Shown piece after piece: positions 45,801-56,180 of a stretch of 64,000 nt of DNA. A program made the translations under genes and the position numbers. The stretch comes from Undaria pinnatifida. Its lineage: Eukaryota; Sar; Phaeophyceae; Laminariales; Alariaceae. The first letter of the stretch is position 1. Every line of letters starts with the position of its first letter. Under the pieces are notes generated by a model that made no database searches, had not been told where the DNA came from, and was given only the letters and a program-made list of their open reading frames with translations. The stretch is taken from contig JABAKD010000019.1 in the NCBI GenBank assembly GCA_012845835.1, positions 14,867,420-14,931,419 of the forward strand. The letters are read 5' to 3'.

Positions 45801-48800
45801 AAGTCATATTCTCTAGGCCAAACAGTAACCAGATACCTTGGAAGTTGATGAACCTCAGCGGCAGCTTCAATATCACTACGCATGGAATGAAGTGTTTCGC
45901 AGTTGGCACTTAGGCCATACTCTTTGATGCAATGTTACAGTATCCCAGTTCAATTCCAATCGGTTTGTTGGTGAAACGAATGCAGTCGTAGATTAATACC
46001 TGGTGTATTAGTGATTATAGCACCACGCGCATTTCGTAACTGACTTGTGCCTTCAAAATGACAACGTACTCATAGGCTAGACTAGTGGGCCATCTCTTCT
46101 GGCCAATAGCGCAAAACTTTGCTATGTGCTGCGCCTCCGGCGTGAATACTATTTATACCATTCTGTCTCAAACTACTGCTGTGTAGGAAAAAGGTTTGCC
46201 GTTTATGGTTTCCTCCAACAGCATAAGCTACTATTAACAACAACTACCAGGTAACAACCTTTCACACGTCGAACATACCAGATCCCGACTGATGATCTAT
46301 TGATGATCTGTATATTCAGGGCACATAAATCCTTGGTATATACGATGTACATGAGATATAGATAGATCATGTTACCCGGTGAGAGCCGGACGATCTGAAT
46401 GATCCGAATGATCTGAATGATATAACACATGTTCACTGCTGTGCCCTGGCTTGGATCTGTGCTACACGTATTCTTCACGGCATGCCATGCCGACATTACG
46501 ACATCTATTTCGAAGTATAGGGTTAATTCATACGTGATGCAGATGATCTAGATCGTGACCTGTCCGATGCGTGTAGTTGTTGGGATTATTGGGGAGCCAT
46601 GTCTAGCGGCCAAAGGCACGATGAACGCGAGCATATCCACCTTCGAGGAAGAGCGTCCAGCAGTACGGCTACCACACTGTAAATAGCATTATGCTACCAC
46701 AATGCTGCGCTGATGACCCCTTGCCCCCGCGGCTAACAGCAGCTAACAGCGGCTAACAGCAGCAGGCAGTAGCTAACAGCGGCTAACAGCAGCACACAGC
46801 GGCTGCCAGCGGCTAACAACTAGCAGCGGCTAGCAGCACGCTAACTGCAGCTAACAGCGGCTAGCAGCAGCTATTAACAAGAGCAGAAAGGGCTGCTTCG
46901 TGTGTCTGACAATCTTTTCTTGTTTCTATAACTTCAGTTCCACGTTTTCTTTTTCTCTGACTTTTCAAAGGGGTTAAAATAACTGCTGCAAATTTAATGC
47001 CACACGCACCTCCCACGCCGCTTGAAGTCTCGCTCCCCGCTCGAGGTTCCTCATCACCCGACACCGGCAGTCCCATCTTCCTCACCTGTCACAGTGTTGA
47101 TTACGCAATTGACACGCCAGCCGAGGATAAGCTTGACAGCTATAGACTAGACTACACTTACCGATATGGTAGGGGGTTGACTACAACTCCATCGATACGG
47201 AAGGGTACTGTGTTGAACAGAGGACAGCACAGAAGAGCTCAGGGCAGCACTAAAAGAGAGCACTGCAAAAAGCACAGCACAGCACAAAACGCATCAGGAT
47301 AAAAAACTATTGCATATTTATAGGACAGCATCAAGTGGACTAGTCATGCGCGACACTGCAGCCACCAGGTCATCTCCAAGAGGCAGCATCTTGAGAGGCG
47401 CAAGAAACAGGTACCAGGTACAGGATAACCTGCTTATTTGATTCTTCAAACACTCAAGCTTCTGCATACAATACACTCACCACATTCCCTTGTACATGGC
47501 GTGCGTCAATTAAAGGAGCCGCTCCGCGCATTCTCTGGTGTGCTTTGGTTGATGTTTCGAGTAAACATTCTGTTATGTTTTTCCTTCAGCATAAGCCCCA
47601 CTATTTCTAGTATATAATATTCTTGCGGTAATAATGAAGTGTTACGGAAAACGCCATATATCTTTAATCACAGCTTCATTCTCTACGCATATGACATGCG
47701 AAGAAAACTTACATTCGAGGCAGTATTTTCGCACTACTGCTAGTTCACTCGGACGCATGCTTTAGCCCGAAAAACGCCTGAGAAGCTAATGAATGCTGTA
47801 TGTATCACTCTGCTATCCATTGGCCATCTGAACAACGTACGAGCTCTCGAGCCACCAATTTCGTTTAACATTGAACTTCGGCGACATGCCAACCACTTGC
47901 ACACCGGCCGATGCCAGCCTCGAACGGAACCCCGCGCTCCTTACGGCACGAGCGCCGCAATGTAGTTGTACGGGTTAGGGGTTGCAGAATGACCAAACTT
48001 CAGGCATATCTGTACGGGATGCAAACACAACAAGGCGTAAGTTTTAGTGATATGCTGATAGTTGACCGGTCGCCCCGGTGGCGTATCAGGTTATCCTCGA
48101 GCCTGGTATAGGTCAGTTTCGTGAGTTCGAGCCCCGCCGAGTGCATACTCGTATAAATTCGTTGGGACTTTTTCTTGTGCACAAATTGACTTGCGGAAAG
48201 CGCGAGAGCGTGAGTTAGCATCATTCGATCGAAAGATCGACGATCAGTGGGATTGCTGAACCCTATGCGCGATAAAAATTGAAGGCAAGCACCGGGGGGG
48301 AGAAGGGACGACACCTGTGACCACGGCTTGTCCCGAAGGATGAAAGCAAAAGTGTGAGAAAAAAAAAAAAAAAACTTGAAAAAAAATTTGGGCTGAACGT
48401 AAGCTTCCTTCACATATCATATAAAGAGACAACGAAGGTGTTGTTCGGGAGGCGTGCCGCTTTCCGTGAGGCGTTTATCATAGGAAACTAGTATATCGGA
48501 ATCCATATAGCTGCTGCGGAAAAGACAAAACATAACAAAAAACAACGAAAAAAATAGACTTACAACTGTAGTATGGCCAGCATAGGTAGCCGGAACAACA
48601 AGATAAGAGGTCAGCAAGCTGCCGTCAGGTTAGCTGGGCTGCCGAAATAAGTGCTGTAGATACAGGGCTACAGAAATAACTACCTGGTATATACCAGTAC
48701 AGGTATACCAGTACAGGTCCTGGCGTCTTTTTACCTGTATTGAATACCAGTACAGGTATACCAGTACAGGTCCTGGCGTCTTTTTACCTGTATTGTCGAA

Positions 48801-51800
48801 AATTACTATTAATAGATACAGCTCAATACTCTTGGAGTATCACAACACGCACTGCACCTTCTCCATGATGGCAGCTTTGAGCGCCTCCTGGGTCTGTATC
48901 GCCTGCAGCAGGACTCCGTGCGCGCTCTTCTGGATCTGAAGAAGCATTTCAAAAGCAACATCTCATCAGACCAACGAGTCTCCACATAATCATACAGTTC
49001 ATGGCGCAGAGGAACTAAATGATGGCAACATACTCTCAAGCAATCACAATTTATTAACGATGAGCAAGAAGTGAATCGCAAAGCAAATACACTGCGATAC
49101 GTATCAATTTAACAATCAATTTAAAATACAACTAAACCTATTTCGGAGGGGGAACTATTGGACACAAAATGACCATGACACGATTACACCATTAGTCGGT
49201 TACAGCATCGGCTACACCAGGCAGCGCGAGCTTTTGGGGCAAGTTGCGTGTCCGAACAGCTACAACCTGCACGCATTGCCACATGACTCACACCGCGCAC
49301 CAAACAAACATCATATCGCTCGTGTTGCACACATAAATCCCAGCTGCTGTATTCACCATTAACAGTCAACCAATCAATCAAGCCTCCACGTGGGCAATAA
49401 TCACCCACACTTGTCCTACACATTGCCGCCTCTCACACGAGTAGCTCGGTCGGTTATTGTCCCATATGCCGCACATACAAGGGTTCCACACCGTGTGCAC
49501 CCTAAATCATACAAGTATGAACGCCAGGTTCCTGGACCAGCATGCCTACTCATATTGCAGGAAACCCCTCGCCACCCCCCCTAACTCTTAACCCTTTGAA
49601 TACTTCTGAAAACGCCATCCCACTCCAATTGCAAGTAGTTTTTCTCCAAAAAACGTGGGCGCAGTGCTTGAGAGGATAACACAGCAACGAAATAGACACT
49701 CCACGTGGCGCACCTGCACGCACTGGCCCATGAGCTCCACGCTCCGCTTGACCTGAGGGGCATCGAGCCGTTCCATAGCATTGACAAACTCTACAGGCAT
49801 TTCGAAAGGCATCTCGAATGCCTCGCTTAGTTGGCCCGCCTCACACTCTAATCTTCTACCGTCTCCTTGTTCCAAAATGCCTCTGTGAAACAAAAACAGT
49901 ACCGGTATCAGCGTCAGTGTCGGCACCAATGTCAGTCTCAGTAATAGTCTCAAGAGTGTCAGTACCAGTACCAGTATCAGTGCCAGTATCAGTACCAGTG
50001 TCAGTATAGTACTCAGTACCAGTATCAGTATCAGCTTCTACAAGCCTCTCGAATGCCTCGCTTAAGGGCCAGACTTACACTCCAATTGAAAACAGTAGCA
50101 TGTCCTTGTTCCAAACTGTCTGTCCGGGATTGGTGGCAGCGCCAGTGTCAGCATCACTACCAGAGACAGCCACAGCAGTCTCAGAATCATACAAATTACA
50201 AGGGTTCCCTCCGGGAAGTGCCTAGGGGAGTGGCGCAAAGACACACGATTATCACATTATGATCACTACCGGACGCGATGAATGATAATGGCCATTGCAT
50301 TTGTTTTGTACATACAAAAAAAATTGCCCGGAAAAATAAATAATTCGCATTTTACCCGCCGTACTTCTTGGGTGTACACAATAGCAGTAGTACTTTTAGC
50401 ACTTTTTGGGTACTCGAGACAGACGTGCCCACGACCGACCTGTTGTTGAGAAAATACACACAACACAAAAAACTTTTACACCGTATGATATGCATGATTT
50501 CGAGAAGAGCGTCACACTTCGACCTCCAGGTTAGGGACCACCAGGAAGCGAGAAGGGGCACGTGTGGCGTGGGATGCGGCTTACTGTAGAATATTACGTA
50601 AAGAGCACCTGTTGACAAGAGGGAGCAAGAGGACAATACGTGACAGGCTATGACAAAAGCAACTCGCCGCCGTAAGGAGAGGATACGGCACGCGCACATG
50701 GTCCTACCACGATAGTAGCGTTTTGCTCTCCGCATGTTGTCTGCTGCTGTCTGTCAATTTGCAAAAAAAAAAACAGAAAAAATACTCGTTAAAAAACTGC
50801 CTCTGTGGACGTCAATATATAAGGATGGGTTGGTTGGTATCTAAATTACTACTATTTTTAAAGGTTCCTATGTTTCCGCATCGATGGATACGCGCACCCA
50901 GAGCGGTAGCACAGCAGAAACGTGACAAATGACAGGCTCCGACATAAGCAACTCGCCGCAGCATAGCGGGGACACGCCACGCGCACATAGACGGTCTGCT
51001 GCTGTGCGACAGGGTTGTAGCGTTGTGCTCTCCGCATGTTGTCTGCTGTCTGTCAACTGCGATCTTACATTAATGGTGTTGCCTACCGCTGCTGCAGTGC
51101 GGCAGAGCTGTAGCGTTGTGCTCTCTTGGTATGGTACGATATCATATACGAAGCACACCAACCTGGGCACAAAACATAATGACCGTTTGAGTACTAATAT
51201 GATATTCAAAACGATCCTTACACTTTACGCCGGCATGTCACTTGGCACTTGACAGGAGCATCAGTAGCAGCAGCAGCAGCGAGAGGTGGCGTAGAGGCGG
51301 ATAGAGCATCGAGGCTCCGACCAAAGCAATCAGCTACTACAACAGCAGCCACACGCGCGGAGAGTTGCATGCTGCTGCTAGGGGGCTGCACTGCTGCTGG
51401 GCGGCAGGATCGTAGCGTGGTGCTCTGTGCCAAAATAGGGAAATGTACGTGTACGAAGCACACCAACCTGAACATAAATATAATTACCGTTTGAGTACTA
51501 ATATGATATTCAAACGATCCATACACTTTACGCCGGCATGCCACTTGACACTTGACAGAAGCAGCAGTAGCAGCAGCAGCAACGAGAGGTAGAGGCGTAT
51601 AGCGGGTAGAGCATCGCAGGCTCCGATCAAAGCAATCAGCTACTACAACAGCAGCCACACGCGCAGAGAGTTGCAGGCTGCTGCTGCTAGCGGGCTGGAC
51701 TGCTGCTGGGCGGCAGGATCGTAGCGTGGTGCTCTGTGCCGAAATAGGGAAAAGTACGTGTACCCGCTACGAGCTAGCGAGCAGAAAAATCCGGTTTGCA

Positions 51801-54800
51801 TCCAAATATTACGTGCGCACACGGGGATAGGGGATGCAGAAACCCAATCCCCGGGGATGTCGCGGAAACCCGGGGGTTTGCCTCAAGTGTGCCCTAACCC
51901 AAAATAATTAAAAAGGCTTGCCACGTGCGACACGCTGCACGGATCGCGCCCAAACCTCCGACAACGTGTCCCCAACGGTGGAATTGTGCCCACCTCATCC
52001 GACGTTTCGGACAAAGGTGCGAGCATGAAGAGATGTGTCCGAAGAATAACAAAAAATGATAATTTTACGTATACATATATCATATTTGGACATATATTCA
52101 AAGCGACGCGAAGCAAAACAAGAAACAAAAAAAATCCCACCCAGCTCCCACCCCAGCTCCACCTACGGAGAGATTCGCCGCGCGGCCCAACTCTCGATCC
52201 TCAAGCTGCAGAAAACACATCTGCATCCTTGACCGGCGGGGGAATGAGTGGCAAACTATCAACGTCTTCAGAGCCCCTCCTCCTCCCGTCCCGCCCCCCC
52301 ACTCTGTCGACAGCATTACCCACCTCGTGAGCGCCGTCGGTTCAGCTCCATTGCGGCGGTGCCCATACCCAATGCCTAGTCTTAGATCGCGGTTATGGCC
52401 AATCCCCTTTTGCGCCATTTCTTCGGGGGTATCAAGATTGTCCCCACCCAAAGAGTTGCGCATCTGGTACCGAAAGCTGCGAAGCTTCTGCAGACAACTC
52501 TTCATCGCCTCCGGGTCTAAGGACCTGGGAGTTAATATACAACACGTCCTCATGTTATGAAAGGAATGTCATGCAAGGATTGCTAACGTTATGGAAGAAG
52601 AGTCAGGAAAGAAAGGTCATGCAATGAACGCCATGGAAGGCGTGTCATGCCGGTATGTTATATCGGCAAGGCATGTCAGCACGGCATGTCAGCATGGCAT
52701 GTCAGCTCTTCATCTCGGCCGGGTCTAAATATACCCTAAAGACCTGATGAAGACCTGCTAGAGACCTGTGAAACACTTGCTCTTGTCATGGCAGCACCAG
52801 GTCTAAATATGTGCTATTGATAGAGACCTGTGAGTGACACTTGCTCTTGTCATGACAGCATGGTGGTAGCATGTCGGCCCTGTACCGAAAGAAGATTGAG
52901 CAGATAATAACACATGGAGAGTCCAAGAACCAACGCCACGCCAAGTGTGGAACCCCTGTACAATAGATGCAACTGCAATAGATGCAACTGCAATAGATGC
53001 AACTGCAACAGATGCAACTGCAATATTAATAGGTGCAATTGCATCCACATCACTCCTGAAATCACGATTGGACACTTCACGCAGCGATACAAGGGTTCAA
53101 GTGGAGCAGCGACCGGTATAAGCGACCGCCAGCGAGCAAGGTTGTGGCCATCGAACAAACAGCCACGAGCATTCAGTACCATACAAAAAAAAGAGTAGCA
53201 ATGGCGACAACACTTGCCTTTGACACATGTTGCTAACAGCATTACTAGCAGTAATGGTGTTATCGATAGTAGTATTAACGTGGTATTAATAGTAATACTA
53301 CGACAGTTAGTGCGTGCAGTGGGTGCACATCATTATCCTCAGGCTCCTGATTTGAGGATCTACGTACCTTTCATACATAATACGGGTACATTATACAAAT
53401 AGTACACACATAATATAATATACACATGATATACCCGTAATAACCACAATATAATATAATATGTACATAATATGTGCCTAATATATACGAAGTACCTAAT
53501 AATATAAAAATAAAAAACACTCCAGCTGTGAGATCCAATATTCTGCCGAAACTCACCTATATACCTAACATTGTAACAATAAAATTCGCTCCAGCTGTGA
53601 GATCGAAGATTTTGTAATATATACCTAATATGTACCTGGTACATATTATACACCCATTTTTTGTACCTACTATATGCCTATTATATACCTATTATACCTA
53701 TTAACAGCCCAAATCATGGTTTTGAGAAAAACAGAAAGTGCTATCATACCCGATGAACACCTGCGCCTACACCTGCAGTATAACCAAGGTACAGGTACAG
53801 GTACAGGTACAGGTACAGCAGTATACAACCAATACTTCGAAGTACTTTGGAAAACCCCAAAGGAGATCCAAACACTATTGGTCAGTTCTTCATTATAATT
53901 GTTGTTTTCTTGGCCCCATCAATCGCACACCTTTGCAGCGAAAAAGTGCTACTATAAATATAAACACTATCAATACTATCAACGCATTATTAGTAATATA
54001 CCCGTATGGCAGCAGGCGTCCCTTACTATTACCAACGCGACTTACTAAAGGTGTATCGAAGCGGGCTCCGCCGCACTCATGGCGGACGTACCTGCCACAA
54101 GCTACAACGTTAGTGCTAGCAACCCTTAGCCCTGACCCTTTCGCCAATGCAAAATCTACAAAAAAGAAACAAGATTCCAACAGACCAGCCCCAAAAACGA
54201 GAGTACAAGACTAAAAGGAGTTCATCCCAATCCCATAGATAAGAGACGCCTCAAGAGATAAACAGATAGATAATAAATAACAGAACAGAGATTCCAATGA
54301 ACGAACGGCATGTACTTAGACCGCACAGGCTATGCACGAAGTATACAGTAGTTTGTTTGACGGTAGTGCGGCAGCGGCGAACACCATACCCCTCGGCCTG
54401 CGGAATCTAACCTGTCCTTCTTCGGCATAATGTCCTTCAAGCGAGACGGGTCAGCCTTCTTTAGTCCCATGTCGAACACTGCGGCGATGAAGTCTCGATG
54501 CAGCTCCTGTAAAATTGCGCCATGCCGTCAAAACACGCCATTAAAAAACAAAATCAACAACAACAACAGCAGCAGCACGTGTCGAAAGGTGGGACTCTTA
54601 TCAATAATTCGTAGAGCTATAACCTACCGGTATAACTTATACGGTGTAAACACGAATACCTCAAAACGAGCAATGCGGCAATGCGGACTTACAAGACCTC
54701 AGTTGGCAAATCTCGCATACGCGTGGCAACCGCAAAATGTCATGACGCTGTTTGTGTTTGGTGCTGCCCTTACTTTAGCCCATGCATCGGCAGTGGTCAT

Positions 54801-55761
54801 AGGAAGGATCGCGCACATGACACGCCACGACAGCACTTCCCCACTACAGTAGACATCCCTCTATAGTGCCGGTTGAGCAGTGCCGCAGTGCCGGTTGCCT
54901 GCTAGAGTGCTTGTACAACCGCTTGACACAGACGGGAACAACCAGTAGTGGCAGTGTGCCGGTTGCCTCTATACTGCCGGTATTTCCCTCTATAGTGCAC
55001 ATACCGGCACTGTAGAGGTGGCACTACTGCCGTGCTGCACGTCTGATGATCGCACAGCTCCTTATATTGCAGTTATTGATACGACCCCCCCCCCCCCCCC
55101 CCCCCCCCCCCCGCGCTAACTAGCTACGTGTGGCCGATGCTGTATTGTTGTAATCAAGTAGTTTCTCTCCGTGTTCCCTCCTCTCAAGTCCCAAAGTTGT
55201 GAATATCATACTATACGTGAAAAGGAAAAAGTTGCCGCACTCCAGCCAGTGGGGGGTCCCCAATAGTGACAATGGTATGTGCCATTCATGGATTCATACT
55301 CGTAGCCCAATGTACCGACACCATTCAAGACACCGTCACTAATGATAATAATGATAATAATGATAACAGGGATGACGTAGATAGCTATGATACCACAGGG
55401 AGCCTCCCACTGTATATACTACAGTAGTGCCGGTGTGTGCACTATAGAGGGAAATAACGGCAGTATAGAGGCAACTGGCACTGCTCCGCAAACTGCCACT
55501 ATGTAGTGGCTGTTCCTATGTGTGCCAAACGATTTCACAGGCCCTATAGCGGGCAACCGGCACTACTCTACCGGTGCTACAGAGGGACTTCTACTGTACA
55601 ACATACCCATACCTCTGGCCATAGGAATCGCTTCTTCGGCCGGGAGGAGGCCCGCTCATCGGCCGACCCACCCGAATCGCTCTCCGCACTGTCCTCGTTG
55701 TCATTGCTGCATGCCACCTTATCATTGCTGCATCCCACCTTGTCCCTGCCGCGCTTTTTTC
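42454..55761 (-). CDS. GARP-family (Myb-like) transcription factor, eleven exons, 5' end missing
   Basis: The exons are 55761-55613, 54506-54412, 52524-52324, 49882-49714, 48935-48858, 47085-47010, 45921-45837, 45726-45387, 44903-43976, 43686-43534 and 42837-42454. All have AG-GT borders. Every joint keeps phase, except that exon nine (44903-43976) carries one base too many in a C15 run. The DNA-binding domain spans the first three exons: KKRFLWPE, then ELHRDFIAAVFDMGLKKADP, then MKSCLQKLRSFR. This matches the Trp, LHR-F--AV--LG and SHLQKYR marks of GARP proteins; the His of SHLQK is Cys here. The rest is a Glu/Gln-rich helical part, an SSSKD tract, a Gly tract, a Gln-rich coil and a C-terminus with DDDTLDLQLFSFLLD. 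It is probably a nuclear DNA-binding regulator. The length is about 760 residues without the missing start. Confidence 0.85.
43534..43686 (-). CDS. GARP gene exon j (Gln-rich coil)
   Basis: The very strong acceptor CTCGTTCCCCCAG and donor GCCAAG|GTGAGG bound 51 codons. They encode DQLQLHAQQELEQQQRQEQ, then a Lys/Gly and Pro/Gly stretch. With the end of exon i it makes a continuous coil. Confidence 0.9.
43976..44903 (-). CDS. GARP gene exon i with Gly tract and apparent frameshift
   Basis: The acceptor is CCCAAACGCAG and the donor is CAGCAG|GTGCGC. The 5' part reads DIADMLRASSLKLGLPPRG, the middle is a Gly-rich tract, and the 3' part reads LEWEAAMLDGAKEGIDETSL and then a helical MDIHRLMRLRQQ. 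The two ends are in different frames. The length is 3n+1, and the switch falls at the C15 run 44358-44372. Confidence 0.8.
45387..45726 (-). CDS. GARP gene exon h with a 15-bp minisatellite (SSSKD repeats)
   Basis: The acceptor is GTTCAAGTCAG and the donor is TCTGCG|GTGAGG. A 15-bp unit repeated about twelve times (45487-45660) encodes Ser-Ser-Ser-Lys/Arg-Asp. All six frames are nearly open through it. Only this frame links to both neighbouring exons in phase; the Gln-Gly frame is bounded by stops. Confidence 0.7.
45837..45921 (-). CDS. GARP gene exon g
   Basis: It encodes YGLSANCETLHSMRSDIEAA and AEVHQLP before GTATCT. The acceptor (CATCAAAG) is weak, but the phases (two bases in, two bases out) fit both neighbours. 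Confidence 0.65.
46310..46580 (+). repeat. GATCTAGATCAT dispersed element, copy 3
   Basis: It lies in GARP intron f-g. It shares GGCTTGGATCTGTGCTACACG and GATGATCTAGATC with the other two copies. Confidence 0.65.
46732..46872. repeat. GCTAACAGCG/GCTAGCAGCA repeats
   Basis: About a dozen imperfect 10-bp units in the GARP intron just 3' of exon f. Confidence 0.88.
47010..47085 (-). CDS. GARP gene exon f
   Basis: The acceptor is ACACTGTGACAG and the donor is GGGAG|GTGCGT. It encodes MGLPVSGDEEPRAGSETSSG after VRK. It could be mistaken for a first exon because of the internal ATG. Confidence 0.7.
48066..48390 (+). mobile_element. tRNA-derived SINE-like element, copy 3 (most complete)
   Basis: An A-box-like TGGCGTATCAGG at 48079-48090 and a B-box-like GAGTTCGAGCCCC at 48123-48135 suit a Pol III promoter. 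The body (GCGGAAAGCGCGAGAGCG; GCTGAACCCTATGCGCGATA) follows, and an A17 tail ends at about 48375. It lies in a GARP intron, antisense to the gene. Confidence 0.85.
48689..48800. repeat. ~58-bp tandem duplication
   Basis: Two copies of ACCAGTACAGGTATACCAGT followed by CCTGGCGTCTTTTTACCTGT. Confidence 0.9.
48858..48935 (-). CDS. GARP gene exon e
   Basis: The acceptor is ATGCTTCTTCAG and the donor is GAGAAG|GTGCAG. It has 26 codons of helix-forming sequence (GVLLQAIQTQEALKAAIMEK), phase 0 at both ends. Confidence 0.85.
49714..49882 (-). CDS. GARP gene exon d
   Basis: The acceptor is TTTGTTTCACAG and the donor is GTGCAG|GTGCGC. It encodes an acidic helical segment with EAFEMPFEMPVEFVNAMERL. Its first base completes the Arg codon left open by exon c. 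A decayed copy of its first half lies upstream at 50047-50120. Confidence 0.85.
49900..50035. repeat. CAGTRY hexamer array
   Basis: A degenerate CAGTACCAGTATCAGTGTCAGT run just upstream (minus sense) of GARP exon d. Similar text occurs at 45060-45250. Confidence 0.8.
50047..50120 (-). pseudogene. Decayed copy of GARP exon d with its acceptor
   Basis: On the minus strand GACAG is followed by TTTGGAACAAGGA, TTGGAGTGTAAG and TTAAGCGAGGCATTCGAGA, which align with the start of exon d. The copy has an in-frame TAA and an altered middle. It lies about 240 bp upstream of the real exon. Confidence 0.78.
50930..51770. repeat. ~300-bp tandem repeat, three copies
   Basis: Copies at about 50935-51240 (diverged), 51241-51545 and 51546-51770 share GAGAGGTGGCGTAGAGGCG, CAATCAGCTACTACAACAGC, GGCAGGATCGTAGCGTGGTG and a GACCGTTTGAGTACTAATATG hairpin arm. 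The array lies in the GARP intron c-d. Confidence 0.88.
52324..52524 (-). CDS. GARP gene exon c (recognition helix)
   Basis: After TTAACTCCCAG the single base G completes Arg, then LDPEAMKSCLQKLRSFRYQM forms the helix equivalent to SHLQKYR. The basic RRNGAEPTALT end precedes donor GTGGGT. Confidence 0.9.
52965..53035. repeat. 15-bp repeat GCAACTGCAATAGAT
   Basis: About five copies in the GARP intron b-c. Confidence 0.9.
54412..54506 (-). CDS. GARP gene exon b (helices 1-2)
   Basis: After AATTTTACAG it encodes ELHRDFIAAVFDMGLKKADP and then SRLKDIMPKKD, the core of the GARP domain. It ends with two bases before GTTAGA. Confidence 0.92.
54850..55030 (-). repeat. MITE-like element M, copy 2 (inverted)
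   Basis: The reverse complement matches 55420-55595 and 41560-41740. With the next copy it makes a large inverted repeat inside GARP intron a-b. Confidence 0.8.
55085..55112. repeat. Poly-C tract of about 28
   Basis: The longest homopolymer in the window. It lies between the two inverted element M copies. Confidence 0.9.
55420..55595 (+). repeat. MITE-like element M, copy 3
   Basis: Ends 18 bp beyond the donor of GARP exon a. Shared words are CACTATAGAGGGAAATAACG, CGATTTCACA and GGCAACCGGCACTACTC. Confidence 0.8.
55613..55761 (-). CDS. GARP gene exon a (basic region and first Trp)
   Basis: The acceptor is GGGCTCTACAG and the donor is GAG|GTATGG. The exon starts with two bases of a codon. 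It has a KKRGRD basic patch that may act in nuclear import, a duplicated CSNDKV/CSND motif, an acidic Ser/Asp/Glu stretch and KKRFLWPE, the start of the DNA-binding domain. Confidence 0.88.
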
Positions 55762-55984
55762 CTGTAGAGCCCGCCGTCTTACAAGTACTTAAAATTAAAG
55801 CACTGCGTGTGGCTCTATTAATAGCTGTTTTTTTTAATACACGGTATTAAAAAAAACAATAGTATGTAAGACTGCAACTACGAACGTCTCTAGACTGGAA
55901 TACAAGTCCGTTGCCAGCTGCCGTCTCTACTGGTTATACAAATCATAGAGTTGGATACACAGTAGGTACCGGTACAATGCAGCA

Positions 55985-56180
55985 GCAATGGTGGTGGTGG
56001 TGGTGGTGGCAGTGGTGGTGGTGGTGGTGGTGGGGGTGGCGGTGGTGGTGGTGGCGGTGGTGGTGGCGGCGGTAGTGGTTGTGGTGGTGGTGGTGATGGT
56101 GGTGGTGGCAATGGTGGTGGTGGGGGTGGCAATGGTGGTGGTGGGTGGTGGTAGCAGTGGTGGTGGCAGTGGTGGAAGTG
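55985..56180. repeat. GGT trinucleotide microsatellite
   Basis: About 190 bp of GGT with GGC and AGT variants. The poly-Pro, poly-His and poly-Val frames are repeat artefacts, although an upstream GARP exon with such a run cannot be excluded. Confidence 0.9.

Noticed and set aside
48066..48140. A true tRNA gene
   Set aside because: The A and B boxes are present, but I cannot fold a full cloverleaf, and the same body and A tail occur in other copies. It is a tRNA-derived element.
52210..52310. Minus-strand segment after GARP exon c ending DADVFSAA
   Set aside because: Joining it to exon c would need a 20-nt intron. Splicing from the exon c donor to exon d is in phase and better supported.
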